Assembly (NCBI GenBank): GCA_009928435.1
Contig: JAABNQ010000026.1
Location: 1-43,452, forward strand
Direction of reading: 5' to 3'
Source of the DNA: Bacillus sp. HF117_J1_D
GTDB lineage: Bacteria; Bacillota; Bacilli; Bacillales; Bacillaceae_C
DNA length: 43,452 nt
Shown here one piece after another: positions 32,512 to 42,642 of this stretch (its first letter is position 1; each line of letters opens with the position of its first letter). A model generated the notes under the pieces. That model ran no database searches. It saw nothing but the letters and a program-made list of their open reading frames with translations, and was not told the DNA's origin. The translations under genes were made by a program, and so were the position numbers.

Positions 32512-32536
32512 AAGGCGAAAAACGCCTTTCTTTTTT
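32510..32536 (+). terminator. Terminator of yjbIH
   Basis: GAAAGGCG/CGCCTTTC with a 5-base loop and six T; it begins at the yjbH stop. Confidence 0.92.
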
Positions 32537-32602
32537 GTTCATATTATCCTTCCCTTGTCATAAAGATTGAAGCAAGGCATTCAAAATGGAGGGATCGCAA
32601 AA

Positions 32603-32779
32603 TTGAGAAGAACTCTGATCGGTTTAATGGTTCTGTTTTTTATCATCAGTTTTTATCTCAATATGCTGGGTCTCATGCAGCTCATTCCCATTTATATTAC
32701 TGCCCCACTGCTCTTTCTTTCCATCTTCATTTTTTTCTCCTTTGTAAACAGCTGGAACAAATTTAAAGGTTTTCATTAA
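32603..32779 (+). CDS. Small two-helix membrane protein
   Basis: 58 residues from a TTG at 32603 with GGAGG 10 bases upstream. Two transmembrane helices (about 5-23 and 29-49) are separated by a short turn, with a basic C-terminus (NKFKGFH). No family is recognised. It lies between the yjbH and pepF terminators as a single-gene unit. Confidence 0.65.
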   Translation: MRRTLIGLMVLFFIISFYLNMLGLMQLIPIYITAPLLFLSIFIFFSFVNSWNKFKGFH

Positions 32780-32804
32780 ATCAGTCAATCATTCCTTCTA
32801 CAGG

Positions 32805-32840
32805 AAAAGAGAGCCGAAAACGATTTCCGGCTCTCTTTTT
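32805..32840. terminator. Bidirectional terminator between the small membrane gene and pepF
   Basis: AAAAGAGAGCCG pairs with CGGCTCTCTTTT, with A and T runs at both ends. Confidence 0.88.
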
Positions 32841-32841
32841 A

Positions 32842-34662
32842 TTATTCATTTAACAGCTGTTCCATTTCATTCAGTTTTTCTTCAAAAACTTTGCAGGCTG
32901 CTTCAATCGGTTCTGATGAAGTCATGTCAACGCCAGCTTTTTTCAATACCTCGATTGGATAGTCGGAGCTTCCTGCTTGGAGGAACCCAATGTAACGTTT
33001 GACTGCTTCTTCCCCTTCATCTAGGATTTGTTGGCTTAGAGCAGTTGCAGCACTAAAGCCTGTGGCATATTGATAAACGTAATAATTATAGTAAAAATGT
33101 GGAATCCTTGACCATTCAAGGCCTATTTCTTTATCTATATGAAGATTTTCTTCGCCAAAATATTTCTTATTCAATTCATAATACTCACTTGTCAGCAGAT
33201 CTGACGTCAATGCTTCTCCATTTTGCGCTTTCTGGTGAATCAAATGCTCAAATTCCGCAAACATCGTTTGACGGAATACCGTACCACGGAATCCTTCCAA
33301 ATAATGATTGATTAAATAAAGGCGCTTTTGTTTATCAGTGGTTGTTTTTTGCAAATAATCACCCAACAATGCTTCATTGCAGGTTGAAGCCACTTCCGCC
33401 ACAAAAATGGAATAGTTTCCATAAGGATACGGCTGGGATTTTCGCGTGTAATAGCTATGAACGCTATGGCCGAATTCATGGGCTAGGGTGAATAAATTGT
33501 TCACATTATCCTGCCAATTCATTAAAATATATGGATTTGTTCCGTACGTCCCGGAAGAATAAGCACCGCTTCTTTTTCCTTTATTCTCTACAACATCCAC
33601 CCAACGGTTTTCAAATCCCTCTTTTAAAATATGGATGTAATCTTCGCCAAGCGGCTTTAGTCCTTCCAGCAAAATATCTTTCGCTTCTTCATATTTAATC
33701 TTCATATCCACCTCTTTTACAAGTGGAACATAAAGATCATACATGTGGAGTTTATCAACCTGTAGAACCTTCTTTCTCAAACCAATGTAACATTGAAGGA
33801 GGTGCAAATTTTTATTAATCGTGGAAACGAGATTATCATAGACGCTTTCAGGAATATTATTGGCCGACAATGCAGCCTGTCTTGCAGAATCATAATTTCT
33901 AGCTTTCGCGTAAAAATTATCCTTTTTAATTGTGCCACTTAAAGTACTGGCGAATGTATTAGTGAATTTTCCATACGTGTCATAGACGTTTTTAAACGCT
34001 TGTTCACGAACATCCCGGTCCTGGCTTTCCAAAAACTGAATATAGTTTCCGTGTGATAATTGGACATCATTGCCTTCTTCATCCTTCATGACTGGAAATA
34101 CAAGGTCAGCGTTGTTCAGCATACCAAAGGTAGTGCTCGATGCCCCCAAAACCTCTGATGCTTCTGCAAGCAATGCCTCCTGCTCAGAGCTCAATACATG
34201 CCCCCGCTTCAGATTGATCTCGTCCAACGCCTGTTGATAAAGTTGCAGGTCCTTATTCTCCTCTAAAAACTGTTTCAGTCTGTTTTCATCCATTGCCAAT
34301 ATTTCAGGAACAATGTAGGAAAAAACACTTGCAAGCTTAGAATAGAGTGATTCAGCCCGCGCATTAAAAGCTTGATAATGGGAATCGGCTGTATCCTGGT
34401 CATAACGCATATGTGCATATGTATACAGCTTTCCCATCCGCTGGGACAGTTTGGATTGAAACTCTAATGCGCTGTAAAGCGTCTCTGCGCTTTCATCCAG
34501 CTTCCCTTTAAATTGCTCTCCTTCTGAAATCTCTTCCTGAATAGCGGAGTACTCTTTCTCCCATTCTTCATCTGTTTGGAAAATATCCTCCAAACGCCAG
34601 GTCAATTCTTCTTTTACTTCTGAGCGGCTTGGAAGAGTTTTTACGTTCGTATCCTGTGCCAT
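32842..34662 (-). CDS. pepF: Oligoendopeptidase F
   Basis: 606 residues, M3 family zinc peptidase of the cytoplasm that cleaves short peptides. The zinc motif HEFGH is in TLAHEFGHSVHSYY near residue 390; the third ligand Glu lies about 28 residues later in EVASTCNEALL. The N-terminal oligoendopeptidase domain spans about 110-180. The ATG at 34662 has CGGAGG upstream. In B. subtilis the homologue YjbG/PepF is next to coiA and yjbH, as here, and affects peptide signals at competence and sporulation. Confidence 0.95.
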   Translation of the reverse strand: MAQDTNVKTLPSRSEVKEELTWRLEDIFQTDEEWEKEYSAIQEEISEGEQFKGKLDESAETLYSALEFQSKLSQRMGKLYTYAHMRYDQDTADSHYQAFNARAESLYSKLASVFSYIVPEILAMDENRLKQFLEENKDLQLYQQALDEINLKRGHVLSSEQEALLAEASEVLGASSTTFGMLNNADLVFPVMKDEEGNDVQLSHGNYIQFLESQDRDVREQAFKNVYDTYGKFTNTFASTLSGTIKKDNFYAKARNYDSARQAALSANNIPESVYDNLVSTINKNLHLLQCYIGLRKKVLQVDKLHMYDLYVPLVKEVDMKIKYEEAKDILLEGLKPLGEDYIHILKEGFENRWVDVVENKGKRSGAYSSGTYGTNPYILMNWQDNVNNLFTLAHEFGHSVHSYYTRKSQPYPYGNYSIFVAEVASTCNEALLGDYLQKTTTDKQKRLYLINHYLEGFRGTVFRQTMFAEFEHLIHQKAQNGEALTSDLLTSEYYELNKKYFGEENLHIDKEIGLEWSRIPHFYYNYYVYQYATGFSAATALSQQILDEGEEAVKRYIGFLQAGSSDYPIEVLKKAGVDMTSSEPIEAACKVFEEKLNEMEQLLNE

Positions 34663-34762
34663 AGCATATCCTCCGTTCACTTTCTTATTCCAAATTTTGC
34701 ATATTAACATATTCTCTATTTTATTGGAAAAGTCCTGCCAAGTACACGGAAAGACCTTTTGT

Positions 34763-35968
34763 TTAGCGATCATTTTTTATCAGGGCTTTTAATACCGCCT
34801 TTTCTCCATTCTTCACCTCCTCCACATGCGTTGGCCAAGGAAATGACTGAATCATTCTATATAAGTCTTTCCCTGCCCTTTGAAAATAAAACAATTCTTC
34901 AAGCACTCGAAAATAATCTCGAACAGCTTTCTTCCACAAGGCAGTCTCATGAAGCGGAAGCACCCTGCAAATAATATCACCTTCGGATATTCTTTTTTGT
35001 AGCTTATAGTAAACATAGTGAAGCGAGATTCTCTTATTAAGGCTTAATTTTTTTAAACAGTCCACCCAAATATAAAACTGCCATTCGGCCGGGTGAGAAA
35101 TGAAGCTCTCCATGTATTTCACAGGAAGTCCGATAAGCGGTGACAGTAGAAATGGATTCGTCTTCTCCTGATATATCACGTTTAACCAGCGGTCTTTCAC
35201 AAGGTTCCCGTAACGAACCTTTTGCTGAATCCAATTCCTTTTTTCATCTAACCAGCTTTTAAATGGAAAATAGGGATGGTTTGCAAATAGAGGAAGGGGG
35301 AATTTCATGTTGAAGATTGGTCGTTGAAAAGGCTTGGCAAAAATTTTTCTAGGAGTATAAGGTACAATATTCGTCAACACAGATATCTTTCCAGTTTCCG
35401 GCTCATATCCGACAAGTGAGGCACCTCCACTGTTTCTCATTGTTAATGACCAGAGATATTCAGTCAGCTCATACATCCCACTTGTTTTTCTTTTATGAAA
35501 AGGCTGTCCACCAACAATCCAAATAGGGGTGATGTCACATGAAAGGTATTGAAGCGATCTTCTTTCAACATTTTCAACGGAAATTGGAGTACATTGAAAT
35601 TCTACAGCAAATCGTCTGCCGGACTTTTCAATCAGCAAATCGGGACGCTGTCTAATTTCAGGGAGGTACCGTTCGAGATGAGCAGACAACTGATTGGATT
35701 TGCACCACTTGAACAAATCCAGTTTACCCTTTAAATGTCTCGGACTTTCTGGTTCTGAGGCTGTGTTGATGCATTCGGAATGATCACGGTGAGAAAAATG
35801 CGGGATTCGTACGTGGCCGGCTTTTAAAATGAGGGGTTCTGTACAGATTGGACAATAGAATTGTTGCTTTCGTAGTTGAAGAATTTCCTTCCTCGCTTCG
35901 CCATACAAAGTGAAGAGTTCTCCTTCCTTGGTCAATGCAGTTAACAAATAACGCACTCCTTTCTCCAT
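34763..35968 (-). CDS. coiA: Competence protein CoiA
   Basis: 401 residues. An N-terminal zinc-ribbon-like part has FYCPICTEPLILK and HFSHRDHSEC. The central PD-(D/E)XK nuclease-like core (about 75-150) shows QRPDLLIE and AVEFQCT. CoiA promotes recombination during transformation in Bacillus and Streptococcus. ATG at 35968 has GGAG 8 bases upstream; a TTG at 35947 behind AAAGGAG is equally plausible and would shorten it by 7 residues. It lies between mecA and pepF, the usual competence neighbourhood. Confidence 0.92.
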   Translation of the reverse strand: MEKGVRYLLTALTKEGELFTLYGEARKEILQLRKQQFYCPICTEPLILKAGHVRIPHFSHRDHSECINTASEPESPRHLKGKLDLFKWCKSNQLSAHLERYLPEIRQRPDLLIEKSGRRFAVEFQCTPISVENVERRSLQYLSCDITPIWIVGGQPFHKRKTSGMYELTEYLWSLTMRNSGGASLVGYEPETGKISVLTNIVPYTPRKIFAKPFQRPIFNMKFPLPLFANHPYFPFKSWLDEKRNWIQQKVRYGNLVKDRWLNVIYQEKTNPFLLSPLIGLPVKYMESFISHPAEWQFYIWVDCLKKLSLNKRISLHYVYYKLQKRISEGDIICRVLPLHETALWKKAVRDYFRVLEELFYFQRAGKDLYRMIQSFPWPTHVEEVKNGEKAVLKALIKNDR

Positions 35969-36007
35969 TAAGTATTCTCCAGAATGGCTTGTTTCTCCTT
36001 TAAAATA

Positions 36008-36036
36008 AAAAACCGATTTTCACGGAATCGGTTTTT
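36008..36036. terminator. Terminator between mecA and coiA
   Basis: AACCGATT/AATCGGTT stem with A and T runs on both sides, next to the mecA stop. Confidence 0.85.
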
Positions 36037-36696
36037 TTAAGCAAAATATTTATTTAATGTATTGAAAACATCCTCGTCAATCACTTTTTTGCCATATTCC
36101 TCGAGGCGGTGAATGGTGAACACAGATTCATATCCATATTCAAGCAGGATACTCAAAACATCCTCAACCTGATCCTCATCAGAGTCTTCATCGTGAAACT
36201 TTACGTATAAGTAGTATTTGTTCTCATACGCAAACAGTTTCGTCTCGACCTCATCTAATCCCTCTCTCTTTGAGAGAGCCAAGACATCTTCAAAGTCATG
36301 AAACATAAGGATGAATTCAAGTAAATCATCGTCAGAACGCACATAATGATTTAATTGAAGATGGTGGTCGAGAAACTCTTCAATCCTTTCATCAATCGGC
36401 AAGTCCTTTAATTTTTCATCTGGAATTGGCAGTTCGAACCTTTGTCCATCTTTAGACAATTGTGCCTTTGTAACCAATACTTCCAACCCTTTGTCCAATG
36501 CCTGGACTTGGATCCATAATGGTCCTTCCGGAACAAATTCCTCTTCGTGATGAATCTCATCCATCATTTCCCAGAACAACTCTTCGCTTTTTTCACGGCT
36601 GTACCATATTTCCTCGCGATCAAAGCCTCTTTCTTCTATATCGACATATGAAATGTAAAATTTCACTGTATTTTCATTTATACGTTCAATCTCCAT
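36037..36696 (-). CDS. mecA: Adaptor protein MecA
   Basis: 219 residues. The N-terminal domain (about 1-80, MEIERINENTVKFYISY) binds ComK and other substrates. An acidic linker and the C-terminal ClpC-binding domain (about 110-219) follow. MecA delivers ComK to ClpCP and blocks competence until ComS frees it. It is a single-gene unit. Confidence 0.96.
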   Translation of the reverse strand: MEIERINENTVKFYISYVDIEERGFDREEIWYSREKSEELFWEMMDEIHHEEEFVPEGPLWIQVQALDKGLEVLVTKAQLSKDGQRFELPIPDEKLKDLPIDERIEEFLDHHLQLNHYVRSDDDLLEFILMFHDFEDVLALSKREGLDEVETKLFAYENKYYLYVKFHDEDSDEDQVEDVLSILLEYGYESVFTIHRLEEYGKKVIDEDVFNTLNKYFA

Positions 36697-37048
36697 AAAA
36701 CTACTCTCCCTTCTTTTGTAAGGTCGCGGTGTTGAAGGGACATGTATCCCGACAAAGGAATAAATTAATAATTAGTCTTCCCCTTGTACTCTTTATTTTA
36801 TGATAAACGGTTGTAAAAGGGAAACAATTTTGTTCCCAATTTACAAACCATCAAATGCCTAAGGAAATAATCGATGTTGCGCCTATCTTAACCAATAAAC
36901 CATAAGAAATCAAGCGATTTTTCCGAAAATTCGACTACCATTCTAAAATAGCGTTTTAAAAAAAGAGAACGATCTCTTGTTTGAAAACCTTATAAAAAAA
37001 CCTTCACACTGCTTATTAGAGCATGAAGGTTATGATTATGCATTACAT
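36697..37048. other. Spacer between spx and mecA with a palindrome
   Basis: No gene is seen; yjbE, present here in B. subtilis, is missing. GGGAACAAAATTGTTTCCC on the minus strand (plus 36819-36837) is a near palindrome just upstream of a weak -10 (TATCAT) for mecA and could bind a regulator. Confidence 0.4.
36993..37031 (-). terminator. Terminator of spx
   Basis: AACCTTCA...TGAAGGTT stem with GC pairs inside, followed on the minus strand by seven T. Confidence 0.88.
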
Positions 37049-37444
37049 TTAGTTGACCATTTTCTGTGCTTCGCGCAACTGATAAGTTCTCACTTTACGC
37101 GGTAAGAAACGTCTGATTTCATCTTCGTTGTAACCAACTTGAAGACGTTTTTCATCCAATATAATCGGTCTGCGCAACAGCCCTGGGTTCTTTTGGATGA
37201 TGTCAAACAATTGTTGAAGCGGCAAAGAATCCAAATCGATATTGAGCTTTTGGAATACTTTTGAACGTGTTGAAATAATTTCGTCCGTTCCGTCCTCAGT
37301 CATCCGTAATATCCCTTTGATTTCTTCAAGGCTCAACGGTTCAGAGAAGATATTGCGTTCGGTATATGGAATGTTCTGCTCTTCTAACCACGTTCTAGCT
37401 TTTCTACACGATGTACAGCTTGGTGAAGTGTATAATGTGACCAT
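37049..37444 (-). CDS. spxA: Regulatory protein Spx
   Basis: 131 residues of the ArsC/Spx family. The redox switch C10-T-S-C13 is in [37 protein letters not shown] is the conserved C-terminal half, and the end resembles the ClpXP-recognised tail. Spx binds the RNA polymerase alpha C-terminal domain and redirects transcription under disulfide stress; YjbH-ClpXP degrades it. It is monocistronic with its own terminator. Confidence 0.96.
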   Translation of the reverse strand: MVTLYTSPSCTSCRKARTWLEEQNIPYTERNIFSEPLSLEEIKGILRMTEDGTDEIISTRSKVFQKLNIDLDSLPLQQLFDIIQKNPGLLRRPIILDEKRLQVGYNEDEIRRFLPRKVRTYQLREAQKMVN

Positions 37445-37751
37445 ATTTTAAGCACACTCCCATTTTATTTTGAAATATATTAAGGGTTGATTTTGATCAG
37501 TTTTAAGTAAATCATCCAAATTAAACTTAGTATTATGAAACACTTTATACTATGTATTATACACTATTTACTCTTTCATGAATAGATTTTTTTGGAATTC
37601 GTATATACTGTATTCCTAATGGATTTCATTCTGTTATACTAACCCTTAGCATATTTTTCCCCCTAAAAAGGCGATTTGAAACATCCTCTTTTGAACGATT
37701 TCCTCACTAATATAACCTGTTATTATTTTTTCATTCATGCTTTCATTGCTT
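37445..37751. other. Spacer upstream of spx
   Basis: An AT-rich region with a TATAAT box on the minus strand (plus 37556-37561), preceded by a poor -35, likely serves spx. spx is known to have several promoters in B. subtilis. No gene is supported here. Confidence 0.45.
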
Positions 37752-38957
37752 TTATTCTGTTTCCGGAGTATAGTCCACCCTAGGAGAATAGGTGTTACCT
37801 GCATTCCACAACAAATATTCTTCAATTCCGGAATCGTAAAGGGCTTTGATCTGTTCTTCCACTTCTGTTTTGCCATATACACGATAATTTCCGCTTCCTA
37901 AGTATGATGCTGTGAAATCTTGCAGCCACGGCCTTGAAGTCGGCGGATTTTTTAATTCGGAGAGCTTTTTATTTTCCACTTTTGCATATTCACGGACAAG
38001 TTTATAAGGTTCCAAATCCGGTTTGGCTATACCGAAATAGGATGTCCAATGACTTGGATAGATCATGGATGAAATGACATCGACATTTTCAGAAATCTTG
38101 CTGAAGTTCTGTCCAATCCCTGGGGCTTCCGGCATGGTAGCGGTGTAACCGAATATATCCACAGAAATCTTTACACCATATGGCTTCAATTTTTCACGCG
38201 CGTAAGCAACAAAATCCGTAACAGCATGCACACGTTTTTGCACGTTGTCCTCTTTCATGTCTTTATACTCGCCCATTTCATATTTAAGCTGATTATCCCG
38301 GTTCTCAAATCCTTCCGGGAATCTTACATAGTCAAACTGGACCTCCTTAAATCCGAGTTTTGCAGCTTCGATGGCAATTCCAATGTTATAATCCCACACT
38401 TCTTTTAGAAATGGATTGACAAAGGCTTCTCCCCGTCCATTTACCCATACTTTCCCTCCATCCTGGAAAGAAAGCTCTGGCTTCTCTTTCGGTAAAATGG
38501 AGTCTTTAAAAACTACAATTCTCGCAATTGGATAAACCTGTTTTTCTTCCATTTTTTCAAGCATTGCCCTTGGGTTCTTTATGTAGCTTTTTCCAATTTT
38601 GGCGTATGGTGAATCTTTGTCGCCTTCAAATGTTACATTGCCCCAATCATCTTTAATATCTATAACCATTGCATTTAAGTCCGTTGACTCCGTTAGCTTC
38701 AACAGTTCATCAAAGCGGCTTCCCCCTGCTGAATTTCCCGTTACGTAAATCCCGCGAACTGCATCTGGATATTCAAATGTCAGACCGGAATCGTACACGA
38801 AACGAGGTGAATCAAGAGGAAGAGCTTTCATCGCAATTGCATTTGCTCTTGTCGAATGGGAGTGTATCTGCTCATTCCCCTGCGCCATTGCCGGGTGAGC
38901 TGTAAGCGCCAACGCACCGACCACTCCTGCTGTGGCCATCAGCCTTCTCCATCTCAA
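37752..38957 (-). CDS. Secreted putative glycoside hydrolase (DUF4015)
   Basis: 401 residues from a TTG start with AAAGGAG 11 bases upstream. A signal peptide ends near AHPAMAQ at residue 26. The rest is a TIM-barrel-like DUF4015 domain: VRGIYVTGNSAGG, AMVIDIKDDWGN, EVQFDYVRFPEG and SVDIFGYTA are conserved strands, with the DYVRFP acidic residue a likely catalytic or binding position. It is probably exported and acts on wall-associated or extracellular glycans. It is divergent from trpS. Confidence 0.85.
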   Translation of the reverse strand: MRWRRLMATAGVVGALALTAHPAMAQGNEQIHSHSTRANAIAMKALPLDSPRFVYDSGLTFEYPDAVRGIYVTGNSAGGSRFDELLKLTESTDLNAMVIDIKDDWGNVTFEGDKDSPYAKIGKSYIKNPRAMLEKMEEKQVYPIARIVVFKDSILPKEKPELSFQDGGKVWVNGRGEAFVNPFLKEVWDYNIGIAIEAAKLGFKEVQFDYVRFPEGFENRDNQLKYEMGEYKDMKEDNVQKRVHAVTDFVAYAREKLKPYGVKISVDIFGYTATMPEAPGIGQNFSKISENVDVISSMIYPSHWTSYFGIAKPDLEPYKLVREYAKVENKKLSELKNPPTSRPWLQDFTASYLGSGNYRVYGKTEVEEQIKALYDSGIEEYLLWNAGNTYSPRVDYTPETE

Positions 38958-39097
38958 GTTTTTCTACGCTCCTTTTATCTAGCACAAATCTATTATTCGT
39001 TCATTACAATACTATTTTAGCAATAATTTCATGATATTGAAATGATTGTTTTTTCCTGCTCGATTAGCTCTAAAATCAGGTGAAACAGCACGCCGGC

Positions 39098-39126
39098 TTG
39101 ATTGTCAAGTATTCAGCCGCTATAAT
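39098..39126 (+). promoter_or_regulatory. Sigma-A promoter giving a long trpS leader
   Basis: TTGATT, 17 bases, TATAAT: a strong promoter whose start near 39133 would leave about 300 bases of leader before trpS. Confidence 0.7.
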
Positions 39127-39132
39127 TATTAA

Positions 39133-40420
<1,288 letters not shown>

Positions 40421-40436
40421 ACCCGAAGGAACAGAA

Positions 40437-40481
40437 AGCTGTCATGGAAAAGCCAGTGAAAACTGTTTTTCCATGACAGCT
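40437..40481. repeat. Perfect 15-bp stem hairpin capped by a GAAA-loop stem
   Basis: AGCTGTCATGGAAAA (40437-40451) and TTTTCCATGACAGCT (40467-40481) are exact inverses. The loop itself folds as CAGT-GAAA-ACTG. No T run follows on either strand. It lies between the convergent trpS and yjbA. Confidence 0.7.
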
Positions 40482-40600
40482 GTTGTGGGTTACAATGAGA
40501 ACGAACGCTCCAGCTCTCCGTTCATTCAATGTATGACAAAAAAGATCAGGTGAAGAAAACCTCGGTGATTTCCTTCCACTGATCTTTTGTAAAAATGTCA

Positions 40601-41350
40601 TCAATTGACTTTTGAATCATATTCCATTTCCCATAGCTTTTCAAAGAAAGGCTGCCCCTTCACCATATTTTCACAAAGCGATTGGTGTTTTTCCGTCCAG
40701 CCTTCTTTCATCTCCTCGTAAAGGTTATTCCACACAATGTCAAAATCCATAGTTTGAATCTCTGCATAAAGGTGTGGGCACCATTCAGTATACCAGTACC
40801 TGACTTCCGCAGTGTTCTTAGAATGATACAACTGGTCAAGAGCCATAAACAGAAGCTGTTTCAAATGGCGTTCCCTGCGTGTTAACCCCCGCATCAGGAT
40901 GGGATCAGGTGAAAGAATATGATATTCCTTCTTCTTACTTACCTCTTTAAACTTATATTTTGTTGGTTCGTTCTTGTCAATCATTTCAAATACAAGTTGT
41001 TCCTGACGGGGAATCAGCCTACTTTTCCTAAGCGGAATCGAATATCCCATCGTGTCCACCGCCAATATACCTTGTCCATCCGTAACAACAAAGCATGAGT
41101 CAAGCGCAATACGCTCATGATTTTTTCTTAAATAAGCTTTTTGGTAAATGTCATTCAATAATTCTTGAGGTATGTCTGCCATATCGTTTTCAATCATGTC
41201 AAATAAGAGATGCTCAATATACAATAGCGGAACTTGATCGAGAAGTTCTATGACATCTTCCCCTCTTCTCCATTCATGAAAATGGCAAACATTATAACCA
41301 TTTTCTTCCCCTTCGAACCAATTGACCCATACATCATGAAGATAAAGCAT
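40601..41350 (-). CDS. yjbA: YjbA family protein (DUF3603)
   Basis: 249 residues, cytoplasmic, rich in aromatic and acidic residues. [19 protein letters not shown] opens the family, and [15 protein letters not shown] lies in the middle. The family is nearly confined to Bacillaceae and has no known function. Its position next to trpS matches B. subtilis. AGGGGTTAAGG lies upstream of the ATG. Confidence 0.9.
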   Translation of the reverse strand: MLYLHDVWVNWFEGEENGYNVCHFHEWRRGEDVIELLDQVPLLYIEHLLFDMIENDMADIPQELLNDIYQKAYLRKNHERIALDSCFVVTDGQGILAVDTMGYSIPLRKSRLIPRQEQLVFEMIDKNEPTKYKFKEVSKKKEYHILSPDPILMRGLTRRERHLKQLLFMALDQLYHSKNTAEVRYWYTEWCPHLYAEIQTMDFDIVWNNLYEEMKEGWTEKHQSLCENMVKGQPFFEKLWEMEYDSKVN

Positions 41351-41439
41351 CCTTAACCCCTCACTTCATCACTATTTGTTTTTCAGTATGGGCAGGCTGC
41401 AGTTAATTTATTCCTGTGAATCCATCATCGGGTAATCAG

Positions 41440-41649
41440 TTATTCCTCGGGATTAAACCCATATACGGAAAGCCAGATCAAGAAAAGACCAGCAATAGCT
41501 AAATAACATTCAGGGCGCCTGCCAATATACAAAAAGTAAGATGAGTAGCTGTAGCCCATCGACAAGAGGTTCAAATAGGCGATCATATTGATTCCTCCGA
41601 CAACGGATAGACCAAATCCTATTAAATAAACGGCTGTTCTATAGAACAT
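41440..41649 (-). CDS. Small membrane protein of unknown function
   Basis: 69 residues with GGGGGA 5-6 bases before ATG 41649. Two transmembrane helices (about 4-26 and 45-63) are joined by a Tyr/Ser-rich loop (GYSYSSYFLYIGRRPEC). It lies between yjaZ and yjbA on the same strand. Probably a real conserved Bacillaceae protein, but I do not recognise it. Confidence 0.65.
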   Translation of the reverse strand: MFYRTAVYLIGFGLSVVGGINMIAYLNLLSMGYSYSSYFLYIGRRPECYLAIAGLFLIWLSVYGFNPEE

Positions 41650-41793
41650 GGCGGTCCCCCGGAAAATCATACTTGTTCACGAAAGCTTGTCTTACACCAT
41701 ATATATTCAAAAGGTCTCTCATCATGCCTATAAGTGCGTATTTCAAGTATCAGAATGAATTATTTAAAGTCTGCAAAAGAAAGTGGCCTCCGT

Positions 41794-42594
41794 TTATTCA
41801 GAAGCCTCCTCTATATCGCTATAATAATGACTATTCGCTAGTATATGGTCTGATGATATATTGAACGATTCCTGTACAGTCAACGGCTGTTTTCGAGCAT
41901 ATTCTTTTACTATATCTCCTCCTAAAGCATATCCCATCATATTTGGAATGCCCCTTCTCCCAAAAAGAAGATCATCATGCAACTGATGTTTCTTTTTCAA
42001 CTGGAGATGATCCTTATATACGCTGTTCCAGAAATGCTGGAGATGATCCTGTTCATAAAAGCCTAACCATTCAGCTGTGTATTCTTTTCCACAATATTTT
42101 TGCACCGCATGTTCTGCAAGCCCTTCAAACATGAGTGAATCAAGCAAGGTGTATTCTTCCGGATCCTTTTTATAACGCTTCATCCTCACAGCATGATGAA
42201 ATTCGTGTACAAGCAATGATTCCCATATTTTTACATCATCGACAGGTGAAAGGAACAAAAAAATTTTCCGTGGAAATGTCAGCCCTGATCGACCTTTAAG
42301 CTCCCGCATGAATTGGCGAGTCGGCTCAATCGGAAAAATATAAACATCTACTTCCGGTGCCCTCCACATTTTTTTATATTTTGTATAGAACTTCTTCATG
42401 TGCTCCCATGCCTTCAATTCTTTGAGCTTGCTGAACATGTCATGTGTTGTTCTTGAAGGCCGATACATTCCGAATCGTCTTAAATATTGATAATATTGGG
42501 TATGGTTATCGACATCCGGCGAAGCCAACTTACATAGCTCCATCGGATTGGAGAAGTGTTCCTCTAACCACGTGTCAGTCCGGATTATCCCCAT
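41794..42594 (-). CDS. yjaZ: DUF2268 zinc-dependent protease-like protein (YjaZ)
   Basis: 266 residues. The zinc motif H130-E-F-H-H134 in LLVHEFHHAV, with a downstream Glu in DSLMFEGLAEHAV, marks a DUF2268 metalloprotease. No signal peptide is seen. B. subtilis YjaZ lies at the same place and its substrates are unknown. AGGGAGGG precedes the ATG. The 3' end of a group II intron lies 49 bases upstream, so the native promoter may have been displaced. Confidence 0.9.
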   Translation of the reverse strand: MGIIRTDTWLEEHFSNPMELCKLASPDVDNHTQYYQYLRRFGMYRPSRTTHDMFSKLKELKAWEHMKKFYTKYKKMWRAPEVDVYIFPIEPTRQFMRELKGRSGLTFPRKIFLFLSPVDDVKIWESLLVHEFHHAVRMKRYKKDPEEYTLLDSLMFEGLAEHAVQKYCGKEYTAEWLGFYEQDHLQHFWNSVYKDHLQLKKKHQLHDDLLFGRRGIPNMMGYALGGDIVKEYARKQPLTVQESFNISSDHILANSHYYSDIEEASE

Positions 42595-42642
42595 TTTTCA
42601 TCCCTCCCTTCATATCTTACGGGTGAAACTAGAAAAAAGTGC

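Noticed and set aside
37646-37882. 78-codon frame overlapping the 3' end of the DUF4015 gene
   Set aside because: It is antisense-frame noise within a clear coding region, with no ribosome site.
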